Source: Pseudomonadota bacterium (GTDB lineage Bacteria > Pseudomonadota > Alphaproteobacteria > Acetobacterales > Acetobacteraceae). From it: DNA of 21,158 bases. The translations under genes and the position numbers were made by a program. Shown here in pieces: positions 14,470 through 21,158 of this stretch. The DNA is taken from assembly GCA_021780935.1 (NCBI GenBank), contig JAJXXT010000040.1, positions 1 through 21,158 of the forward strand, written 5' to 3'. Every line of letters starts with the position of its first letter. The stretch's first letter is position 1. The notes beneath the pieces are model-generated. The model had not been told where the DNA came from, ran no database searches, and saw only the letters and a list, made by a program, of their open reading frames with translations.

Positions 14470-16206
14470 TCATGGCGCGAGTTCCAGCAACGCGAGCGCC
14501 GCGCGGACACGATCGGCGCCGTAATCACGTTCCGCCGCCGCGCGCGTGACAATGCCGTCGCGCAGATCCGCGGCGATGTGCTCGAGCTGTCGCTCCGATG
14601 GCGGGTCGAAACCGGCGCCCCCGGGGGTCTCGATGCGCATGCTCTCGCCCGCCGCGAGGACGATAAGGGCAACCTTCGACGCCAGCGCCTCGGCGTTCTC
14701 CCGGCCAGGATTGCGTGTGAGCGAGCCGAGGCCGCCATTGAGCCCGCCGGCGATGCCCTCCGCGGCATGGATATGGCTGTCGGAACGCGCGGAGAAGATC
14801 GTGCCATCCTGCGTCGCGCGCACCTGCCGCGCGATGCCGAGGCCACCACGCCGACGCCCGGCGCCGCCGGAGTCGACGACGAGGCCGTATTCCTCGCAGA
14901 TCAACGGGAACTCGTTCTCCATCGCCTCGGCCGGCAGGTTCAGGCTGTTGGTGACGTGGACATGGATTGCGTCCATGCCGTCGCTGTCCGAGCGTGCACC
15001 GCTGCCGCCGCCGAGCGCTTCGCCGCAGACATAAAAGCGTCCCGTTTGCGGATCGGTGCCGGAGAACGAGATCGAGGGCAGGATGTCGTTGCTCGACGCG
15101 ATCAGCTGGCCACGCGGCAGCACCTCGCGAAACGCGCCGAAGACGGCGCGCGCGATTTTCTGGCAGGTGATGCTGCGCGCGCCGGAGGCGCCGGGGAAAC
15201 GCGGGTTCGCGATCGTTCCTTCCGGCGCGGAGATCTTCACCGGCTCGAACATGCCGCTGTTGGCCATGAGCTCCGGGTCGAGCAGCGCCTTGACGCAGTA
15301 ATAGACCGTGGCCTTCAGCGCGCTCGGGCAGACATTCAGGGCGCCCTGCGCCTGCGGGCCGGTGCCAGCCAGATCGACATGCAGCGTCTCCCCGCCGAGC
15401 GTCACGGTGGCGACGATCGGCACCGGCGTGCCACCCATGCCGTCGTCGTCGAGCCAGGTGGCAAAGCTGTGCGTGCCCGCGGGCAGCGAGGCAAGCTTAC
15501 GGCGCAGCCGTTGAGCCGTGTAGGTGAGAACGGCCTCGATCGCCTCCTGGGCACGGTCGAGACCCATGCGCAGGAACAGCGCGCGTGTCTCGCTGCCGCC
15601 GCGCGCATTGACCGCGATCTGAACCTTGAGGTCGAGTGCGCGTTCGCTGGCCAGACGCGAGTTGCTGGCAATGAGGCTCAGCAGATCCTCGTCCACGATC
15701 CCGGCCCGGGCGATGCGCATGATGGGGATACGCAGCCCTTCTTCGAAGATGGTGCGCGCCTTGGCGGAGATCGAGCCGGGAACGGATCCGCCGACATCGG
15801 AATGATGCCCGATATTGGCCGCGAACGCGATGATATGCCCATCGCTGAACACCGGCGAGACGATCGAAATGTCCGGTAGATGCGTACCGCCGGCGAGATA
15901 GGGGTCGTTGCAGATGAAGGCATCCCCCTCTTTCATGTCCTCGAAGCGGTAGCGTTCAAGGACCGCGTCGATGGCGCCGAGCAGCGAGCCGAGATGCAGC
16001 GGGATATGCGTGCCCTGCGCGAGCAGCCGGCCGCGCGCGTCGAAGATGCCGACGGAGAAGTCGCGGCGTTCCTTGATCTGGGTCGAAAAGGAGGAGCGCA
16101 TCATGTGGATCGCCATGCTTTCCGTGATGGAAAGAAGGCGGTTGCTGAACACCTCCATGGCGATGGCGTCGAACGGAGTGGCCCTGGCCGGTGCGGTGTC
16201 GCCCAT
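14470..16206 (-). CDS. hyuB: Hydantoinase B / 5-oxoprolinase-type subunit
   Basis: A 578-residue protein of the Hydantoinase_B family (PF02538). It carries MEVFSNRLLSITESM near the N-terminus, the family hallmark NDPYLAGGTHLPD (residues 100-112), HHSDVGG (134-140), and a C-terminal SGGAGRRRGGLG and TPGGAGFDPP. With HyuA it forms an ATP-dependent ring-opening enzyme for cyclic amides such as N-methylhydantoin or 5-oxoproline, or a relative of acetone carboxylase. The cytoplasmic complex has no signal. I chose ATG 16206 because GAGGG lies 8 nt ahead. A GTG at 16221 overlapping the hyuA stop (GTGA) is possible and would add 5 residues. Full length for a separate B subunit. The substrate is not predictable from sequence. 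Confidence 0.92.
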   Translation of the reverse strand: MGDTAPARATPFDAIAMEVFSNRLLSITESMAIHMMRSSFSTQIKERRDFSVGIFDARGRLLAQGTHIPLHLGSLLGAIDAVLERYRFEDMKEGDAFICNDPYLAGGTHLPDISIVSPVFSDGHIIAFAANIGHHSDVGGSVPGSISAKARTIFEEGLRIPIMRIARAGIVDEDLLSLIASNSRLASERALDLKVQIAVNARGGSETRALFLRMGLDRAQEAIEAVLTYTAQRLRRKLASLPAGTHSFATWLDDDGMGGTPVPIVATVTLGGETLHVDLAGTGPQAQGALNVCPSALKATVYYCVKALLDPELMANSGMFEPVKISAPEGTIANPRFPGASGARSITCQKIARAVFGAFREVLPRGQLIASSNDILPSISFSGTDPQTGRFYVCGEALGGGSGARSDSDGMDAIHVHVTNSLNLPAEAMENEFPLICEEYGLVVDSGGAGRRRGGLGIARQVRATQDGTIFSARSDSHIHAAEGIAGGLNGGLGSLTRNPGRENAEALASKVALIVLAAGESMRIETPGGAGFDPPSERQLEHIAADLRDGIVTRAAAERDYGADRVRAALALLELAP

Positions 16207-16217
16207 TTCCTCCGCCC

Positions 16218-18257
16218 TCACTGCGTGATCACGATATTGCCGAACGGATCGACAATCGCCGTCTGCCCCTGGAGCAGGATTGTCGTCGCACTCATCTCGT
16301 CGATGATTGCGGGCCCGGCGATGGTCTCGCCGACCGGGAGTCCCGCGCGACGGTAGATACGTGTCGGCCGCCAGCCATCATGCGGCCCGTAATAGACCTC
16401 GCGAGTGCCTTTCTCCGCCGCCTTCAGGCTCGTGCCGCCAGCATAGGACGGCACGATATGTTTCACGACCGTTCCGACGGCCTGCAGCCGGCAGCTCACG
16501 ATCACGACCCCCTGGCCTGGAATATCGTAGCCATAGCCGGCCTGGTGCGCCTGCGCGAAGCGCGCGAGGAACGCATCCAGCGCGTTCTCGTCCAACGCAT
16601 CGAGCGGGACTCGCATTTCGTGGCTCTGCCCGTCGTAATGAGCGTCGATCGCGAGGTTGAAGTGGCGCATCGCCTTGTCGATTTTCTCCGCCGCGAGCCA
16701 GCGATCGCCCTCCACAATCATGTCGCCGAGGTCGCGACAGGCCTTCGACCAGTTTTCCGGCGTAGCCGGTGCCAACTGGGTGCGCACGAAGTCGAGACTG
16801 ACATCCGAGAGCAGCGCGCCGCGGGCACACATGGTGCCCGGCTCCTGCGGCACCATGATGCGCCCGATGCCGCATTCGCGCCCGACGTCGGCGGCGTGCA
16901 GTGGGCCGGCGCCGCCGAAGGCGAAGAGCGTGAGGTCCGCGACGTCGTAGCCCTGCTCGGTGGTCACGGCGCGGATCGCGCGACTCATGTTCGCGGCCGC
17001 GACCTGGATGATGCCGTAGGCCGCCTGCTCGACGCCAATGCCGAGTGGGCGCGCGATCCGCGTCTCGATCGCGGCCAGCGCCGCCGCGCGGTCCACCTTC
17101 ATGCGTCCGTCGAGCAGAGCCACAGGGTTCAGACGGTTGAGACAGATATTGGCATCGGTGAGCGTGGGAAGCTCGCCGCCGAGGTTGTAGGCGACCGGCC
17201 CCGGGACAGCGCCAGCGCTCTCCGGCCCGACCTTGAGCGCCCCCGCCTCGTCCACCCGCGCAATGCTGCCGCCGCCGGCACCGATGACGTGGATATCGAT
17301 CATCGGCAGCTTCACGGGATGGCCGGCCACGGTGCGACTCGAGGTGAATTTCGGCCGCCCGCCGCTGACCAGCGACACATCGGTCGAAGTGCCCCCGACA
17401 TCGAAGGTGATGAGATCCGGTACGCCCGACGCCGTACCGACGACCGCAGCACCAACCACGCCTGCGGCCGGCCCCGAAAGACAGGTCGCGACTGGCAGCC
17501 TTTTGGCTGTCGCAATAGGCAGCAGGCCGCCGTTGGAATGGAACGTCATCGGCTCGACACTGATGCCGAGCTCGCCGATCCGCCCGTTCAGATGGTCAAA
17601 ATATTCAGCCATCTTCGGGCCGACATAGGCATTGAGCACGGTCGTCGAGGTGCGCTCGTATTCGCGGAACTCCGGCAGCACCTTCGACGAGAGGGAGACA
17701 TAGATGCCCGGAAGCCTGCGGGCAATGAGGCTAGCCGCCATCTGCTCATGCACGTCATTACGATAGGCGTGCAGGAAGGTGACGGCGATGGATTTCACGC
17801 CGGTTGCGGCAAGTTCGTCGAGGACGGTGGCGAGTTGCGCCTCGTCGAGCGGTTTCATCGCCTCGCCCCTGGCGTTCAGACGCTCGTCGATCTCGCGGCG
17901 ACGATAGCGCTCCACCAGAGGTGCCGGCTTGCGGATGGAGGTATCGTAGAGCGCCGGGCGAGTCTGACGCCCGATCGCCAGGACGTCGCGGAAGCCCCTG
18001 GTCGTGATCAGCGCCGTCGGCACGCCGCGACGCTCGATGATCATGTTGGTCGCGACGGTCGTTCCATGCCCGATATAGGAGACCGAGCTTGGCTCGATCC
18101 CGAACATATCGAGGATCTCCCGGATTCCGTCGATGATGGCAACCGCGGGATCGGAAGGCGTGGAGGGAACCTTGAAATACAGGTTCTCTCCCGTTGCCAC
18201 GCGGGCGATGGTGAAATCGGTGAAGGTACCGCCGACATCGACGCCGATCCGGACCAT
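16218..18257 (-). CDS. hyuA: Hydantoinase A / 5-oxoprolinase-type ATP-binding subunit
   Basis: A 679-residue protein with the Hydant_A_N and Hydantoinase_A domains. The N-terminal phosphate-binding motif VDVGGTFTD is at residues 6-14 and HGTTVATN at 64-71. The middle domain holds SGPAAGVVGA (261-270), FDVGGTSTD (285-293), a second ASKHA-type nucleotide motif, and IGAGGGSIA (325-333). It also has FGGAGPLHA, typical of the family. It phosphorylates the cyclic amide, and HyuB completes the opening. It starts 31 bp after the dehydrogenase beta subunit and abuts hyuB, so ring opening and amine oxidation look coexpressed. Acetone carboxylase beta subunits share the fold. The absence of a gamma subunit gene here argues for the hydantoinase/oxoprolinase side. 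Confidence 0.93.
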   Translation of the reverse strand: MVRIGVDVGGTFTDFTIARVATGENLYFKVPSTPSDPAVAIIDGIREILDMFGIEPSSVSYIGHGTTVATNMIIERRGVPTALITTRGFRDVLAIGRQTRPALYDTSIRKPAPLVERYRRREIDERLNARGEAMKPLDEAQLATVLDELAATGVKSIAVTFLHAYRNDVHEQMAASLIARRLPGIYVSLSSKVLPEFREYERTSTTVLNAYVGPKMAEYFDHLNGRIGELGISVEPMTFHSNGGLLPIATAKRLPVATCLSGPAAGVVGAAVVGTASGVPDLITFDVGGTSTDVSLVSGGRPKFTSSRTVAGHPVKLPMIDIHVIGAGGGSIARVDEAGALKVGPESAGAVPGPVAYNLGGELPTLTDANICLNRLNPVALLDGRMKVDRAAALAAIETRIARPLGIGVEQAAYGIIQVAAANMSRAIRAVTTEQGYDVADLTLFAFGGAGPLHAADVGRECGIGRIMVPQEPGTMCARGALLSDVSLDFVRTQLAPATPENWSKACRDLGDMIVEGDRWLAAEKIDKAMRHFNLAIDAHYDGQSHEMRVPLDALDENALDAFLARFAQAHQAGYGYDIPGQGVVIVSCRLQAVGTVVKHIVPSYAGGTSLKAAEKGTREVYYGPHDGWRPTRIYRRAGLPVGETIAGPAIIDEMSATTILLQGQTAIVDPFGNIVITQ

Positions 18258-18288
18258 CAGGCGACGGCTCCGGCGTGGCTGAGGGGAT

Positions 18289-19416
18289 TCATGCGGCCTC
18301 CTGTCGGTTCATGAGGCGCTCGGGCGCGAGGCCGGCAATGTTGCGATTGGTGCCGCCGCGCACGACGAGGTCGGCGACGATTGCGCCGACCACCGGCACG
18401 AGCTGAAAACCATGGCCGGAATAGCCGAAGGCGTGAAACACGCCGGGCGCGTTGGGGGAGGCGCCGATCACCGGCAGTAGGTCGTCGGTCTTCGCCTCGA
18501 TGCCGGCCCAGGTGCGCACGATCCGCACCGGGCCGATGGCGGGGAAAAGGTCGTGCGCGGCCCGCGCGCCCTTGGCCAGCTCCCGGAAGTTGACGGTGCT
18601 GCGCTGCGTGTCGATATCGGCGCTGCCCTGCAGGCCGCCGCCGATCACCAGTGTGCCCTGGCCCGACTGCTTGAAGGAAAGCGGCCGCCCGACGACGCTC
18701 ACGACCGGCTTCAAGAGCGGCGCGATTCGTTCCGTTACGATCATCATCGATGCCTTGACGCCAAGCGGAATATCGTCCCCGACCATTGCGGCAACCCGTC
18801 CGGCCCAGGCGCCCGCGGCGTTGACGATGACCGGAACGGCGATGTCCCGCGCGCTGGTGCGAACGACCCAGTTCTCGCCTTTGCGCTCGACAGCGCGGAC
18901 GCTGGTGCCTTCGAGAATGGCGACCCCGGCGGCCTCGGCTGCGCGGCGGAACGCGGTCAGCGTCTTGTGCGGATCGGCGGCACCGTCGTTGCGGGCGACG
19001 AGGGCCGCCGCGCAATGGGGCGACAGCGCGGGAACGAGACGCAGCAGCTCGTCACGACCGATCAGCTCCTCATGCGTGTAGCCGGCACGGCGCATGGCGG
19101 CAAGGCGCCGTTCCAGCTTCGCAACGTCACCTTGGCGTTCAGCAACGTTGAGCTGCCCATCGGCATGAAAGCCGCAATCGCCGCCGACGATGCGCTCGAT
19201 ACGGCGCCACATTTCCATGGACTCGAGTGAGATCGGGATTTCGGCCGGATCGCGATTCAGCGTCCGCACGCCTGCCGCCGTCGCGCCCGAGGCGTGGCGT
19301 CCCAACCAGGAACGCTCGACGAGCGTCACGTGCCGTCCGGCCCGCGCAAGGTTGAGGGCAGCGGAAAGCCCATGCAGACCGCCACCGATCACAAGCGTGT
19401 CCGGCGGCGCGTTCAC
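18289..19416 (-). CDS. Heterotrimeric FAD-dependent dehydrogenase, beta subunit (DAO family), set 2
   Basis: A 375-residue paralogue of the set 1 beta subunit. GGGLHG is at residues 11-16, followed by the acid in VTLVERSWLGRHASGATAAGVR and a C-terminal RTWAGIEAKTDDLLPVIG...GYSGHGFQLVP. Compared with set 1 the HASG block reads ATAAGVRTL rather than VNAGGVRQL, close to the flavin, and could reflect a different substrate. GTG 19416 is chosen because it overlaps the alpha stop (GTGA) exactly as in set 1, and the upstream extension of the frame is antisense noise. Predicted role: oxidation of an N-substituted or cyclic amino acid, possibly the product of HyuAB, encoded directly downstream. Confidence 0.9.
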   Translation of the reverse strand: MNAPPDTLVIGGGLHGLSAALNLARAGRHVTLVERSWLGRHASGATAAGVRTLNRDPAEIPISLESMEMWRRIERIVGGDCGFHADGQLNVAERQGDVAKLERRLAAMRRAGYTHEELIGRDELLRLVPALSPHCAAALVARNDGAADPHKTLTAFRRAAEAAGVAILEGTSVRAVERKGENWVVRTSARDIAVPVIVNAAGAWAGRVAAMVGDDIPLGVKASMMIVTERIAPLLKPVVSVVGRPLSFKQSGQGTLVIGGGLQGSADIDTQRSTVNFRELAKGARAAHDLFPAIGPVRIVRTWAGIEAKTDDLLPVIGASPNAPGVFHAFGYSGHGFQLVPVVGAIVADLVVRGGTNRNIAGLAPERLMNRQEAA

Positions 19417-20816
19417 GCGGCTTCGCTCGTCTCGTCGAGCGCCGCCAGTTCGCCGATGGTGAGCGGCTTGAAGGGCGGCCGCGCGCGGTAAAGCCCAAGA
19501 TCCGGGACGGCGCGACCCTCGGCCTCGGCGAGGATGCTGGCCACCGTGTAAGCGCATTGCCGCCCCTGGCAGGGACCCATGCCGGCGCGCGTGAACGCCT
19601 TGACCTGGTTCGGTCCCGGGCGTCCATAGGCTACCTGCGCGCGTATTTCGGACACCGTTACTTCTTCACAACGACATGCGAGCGTCCGGTCATTCGGGAC
19701 CAGAACGGCGTGGCGCGGGCCGCAGAGGGCGTCGAGGAACGGGCGCGATATCAGCGCGCGCCGCAGTTTCCCGCGCGCGGGTCGGGCCGAAGCCGCGGCC
19801 TGTCCCTCGGAGAGACGACCGAGCCTTGCCGCAATCCTGATTGCAACGATCTCGCCGCGCAGGCCGGCGGCCGTTGCCCCGCCGATACCAGCCCCGTCAC
19901 CGGCCACGAAGATATCCTGCTGTGACGTCTCGCCCCATTCGTCGAGTTGCGGCGCGAAACAGATCTGTGCGGCATCCCAGCGATGTGCGCAGCCGAGTGC
20001 GAGCGTTGGATGGATGGTGGGCACGATACCTTCATGCACCAGCAGTGTCTGCGCCGGCACGGTGACATCGTCGTCGGACGCGATGCGATAACGGAGTCTC
20101 TCGATCGCCTGGCCGCCGATCGCCTCGATATCGGTTACGCCGCGCACGATTTTCACGCCGGCGCGGCGCAGGGTCGCCATCCAGACCAGGCCCTTGGCGA
20201 TGTCGCCAGGTGCGCCGAGCACGGCCCCGGGAAACATGCGCGAGGCGGCCCTGCGTCGGTCCGGCGGCGTCGTGTCGAGGAAACCTGCGATACGCCCACC
20301 GACCTTGAGCAGCTGCGTCGCGTAGAGCAGCGGCAACGGCCCGTTGCCGGCGATCCAGACCGGCACGTCGGGGATCTGGCCTGAGCTTTTCAGCAGAATC
20401 TGCGCGGCACCCACCGTCAACACGCCTGGCAGCGTCCAGCCCTCGAACGGAACCGGCCGCTCCTGTGCCCCGGTTGCGAGTAGGAGGCAGCGCGCCTCGA
20501 CCAGCGAGGTGGCGCCTTGTCGCGTCATATAGGCGCGCGGACCCGGCTCGACCTGCCAGACCTGTGTCCCTGGTTCGTATGCCGCGCCGCTCGCACGAAA
20601 CCGCGTCACCGCTCCCGCCCCTTCGGCATAGGCGGCGCCGAGCAGCCGGCCACGCGCCGTGGCGGCCATGGTCTCCACGTTGCGCCAGATCTGTCCGCCC
20701 GGCGCCGGTTGCTCGTCGACGACGAGCACATCGAGCCCATGCCGGCGCGCTGTCACGGCCGCGGACATGCCGGCCGGCCCAGCGCCGATGATCAGCAGAT
20801 CGACATTGCGGCTCAT
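19413..20816 (-). CDS. Heterotrimeric dehydrogenase, alpha subunit (NAD(P)/FAD-binding with BFD-like 2Fe-2S), set 2
   Basis: A 467-residue paralogue of the set 1 alpha subunit, alignable end to end. GAGPAG is at residues 11-16, GNGP at 157-160, AGDGAG at 305-310, and the 2Fe-2S ligands are C381-R-C383 and C416-QGRQ-C421. Residue 411 is Ala where set 1 has Cys. GWTLPGVLTVGAAQILLK is shared with set 1 (GWTLPGVMGAGAAQTLLK), a stretch typical of OoxA/HcnB proteins. ATG 20816 overlaps the gamma stop (ATGA). It would relay electrons from the beta flavin. The second gene of the long operon in transcription order. Confidence 0.9.
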   Translation of the reverse strand: MSRNVDLLIIGAGPAGMSAAVTARRHGLDVLVVDEQPAPGGQIWRNVETMAATARGRLLGAAYAEGAGAVTRFRASGAAYEPGTQVWQVEPGPRAYMTRQGATSLVEARCLLLATGAQERPVPFEGWTLPGVLTVGAAQILLKSSGQIPDVPVWIAGNGPLPLLYATQLLKVGGRIAGFLDTTPPDRRRAASRMFPGAVLGAPGDIAKGLVWMATLRRAGVKIVRGVTDIEAIGGQAIERLRYRIASDDDVTVPAQTLLVHEGIVPTIHPTLALGCAHRWDAAQICFAPQLDEWGETSQQDIFVAGDGAGIGGATAAGLRGEIVAIRIAARLGRLSEGQAAASARPARGKLRRALISRPFLDALCGPRHAVLVPNDRTLACRCEEVTVSEIRAQVAYGRPGPNQVKAFTRAGMGPCQGRQCAYTVASILAEAEGRAVPDLGLYRARPPFKPLTIGELAALDETSEAA

Positions 20817-21106
20817 GCCGCCTCCGGCCGGCCGCGCTGGCGCTCAATGGTCATGCCGTCGCGCACCGCTGTCAGGCAGGTTTGCACTGAGGCGACGCCG
20901 TCCACGATCGCCAGGCAATCGAAACAAACGCCCATCATGCAGTACGGCGCGCGTGGTGCTTGGGAGACGGTTGAGAGGCGCGCCCAGCACTCCTGCTGGC
21001 GCAGCAGCACGGCGGCAACGGTCTCTCCCTGGGCGCACTCGACGCGAACACCATCGATCGACAGCGTCACGGCTTTCATTGTGGAGTCAGGCAGCTTTCG
21101 GAACAT
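20813..21106 (-). CDS. 2Fe-2S ferredoxin-like gamma subunit of the dehydrogenase, set 2
   Basis: A 97-residue counterpart of the set 1 gamma subunit. Cysteines 56, 61, 64 and 77 (PYCMMGVCFDCLAIVDG...QTC) give C-x4-C-x2-C-x12-C. Two further cysteines (24 and 40) are not shared with set 1. The N-terminal strand VTLSIDGVRVECAQGETVAAVLL is the standard Fer2_4 opening. ATG 21106 with MFRKL matches the MFRRL start of set 1. The first visible gene of the - strand operon that runs to 10539. Its promoter lies in or beyond the 52 bp that remain before the window edge. Confidence 0.9.
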   Translation of the reverse strand: MFRKLPDSTMKAVTLSIDGVRVECAQGETVAAVLLRQQECWARLSTVSQAPRAPYCMMGVCFDCLAIVDGVASVQTCLTAVRDGMTIERQRGRPEAA

Positions 21107-21138
21107 CGAACCGTCCGGGATGGAAAGGTGAGAGCCAC

Positions 21139-21155
21139 GCCGGCAGCATGCCGGC
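21139..21155. repeat. Perfect inverted repeat upstream of the set 2 operon
   Basis: GCCGGCA (21139-21145), a GCA spacer and TGCCGGC (21149-21155) form a 7-bp perfect dyad about 33 bp ahead of the gamma start codon. It could be an operator or a leader hairpin. In GC-rich DNA a chance occurrence is possible, and the window ends 3 bp later. Confidence 0.35.
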
Positions 21156-21158
21156 CGC

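Noticed and set aside
14419..15879. 486-codon + strand open frame over hyuB
   Set aside because: Antisense of hyuB, with no domain text and no sensible start.
16191..18314. 707-codon + strand open frame over hyuA
   Set aside because: It is the antisense of hyuA, whose family motifs are all present on the - strand; long antisense frames are expected in GC-rich DNA. Its translation is rich in Arg/His/Asp and shows no domain.
1..21158. CRISPR array, rRNA or riboswitch
   Set aside because: No regularly spaced repeats, rRNA signatures or recognisable riboswitch cores were seen.

Overview
The window is GC-rich with tightly packed genes, many of them overlapping by 4 bp (ATGA or GTGA). Protein flavour (LysR regulators of the opine-regulator type, heterotrimeric FAD/2Fe-2S amino-acid dehydrogenases, PAAT transporter, AAHS-type MFS permease, HyuA/HyuB) points to an alphaproteobacterium. 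Rhodospirillales or Acetobacteraceae is my guess, but the sequence does not settle it.

Region 1 (1-2600) is a decayed mobile island at a tRNA-Gln(CUG) gene. The 3' part of a site-specific recombinase reads leftwards (- strand), and its last codons and stop lie inside the tRNA on the opposite strand. Next come two + strand genes that look like a small defence module: a PD-(D/E)xK restriction-endonuclease-like protein and a mostly helical protein with a GGGIRHG motif resembling abortive-infection C-termini. Each carries a single-base frameshift near its 3' end, and both intact C-termini can be read in a neighbouring frame. An IS5-type transposase N-terminal remnant follows.

Region 2 (2600-6490) holds a LysR regulator (+) that converges on, and overlaps by 16 bp, a two-gene - strand operon: an AAHS-like MFS transporter and a soluble FAD oxidoreductase. 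No terminator is visible at the end of that operon, but a good - strand intrinsic terminator lies beyond the lysR gene (2542-2575). The operon transcript may therefore run antisense through its neighbour regulator. A palindromic operator candidate (6304-6318) sits upstream of the MFS gene.

Region 3 (6490-10495) is a complete heterotrimeric dehydrogenase operon in the order gamma (small 2Fe-2S), alpha (FAD/NAD-binding fold with C-terminal BFD-like 2Fe-2S), beta (DAO-family flavoprotein). It is divergent from a second LysR gene.

Region 4 (10539-21106) is a run of nine co-directional - strand genes with gaps of 68 bp or less. In transcription order they are a second gamma-alpha-beta dehydrogenase, hyuA, hyuB, an orphan family-5 solute-binding protein, a family-3 solute-binding protein, one PAAT permease and a GlnQ-type ATPase. 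The natural reading is uptake of an amino-acid-like or opine-like compound, ATP-dependent opening of a cyclic amide by HyuAB, and oxidation of the released secondary amine by the dehydrogenase into the respiratory chain. The substrate cannot be told from sequence. The two dehydrogenase sets are clear paralogues, and both keep the same overlap pattern (ATGA, then GTGA).
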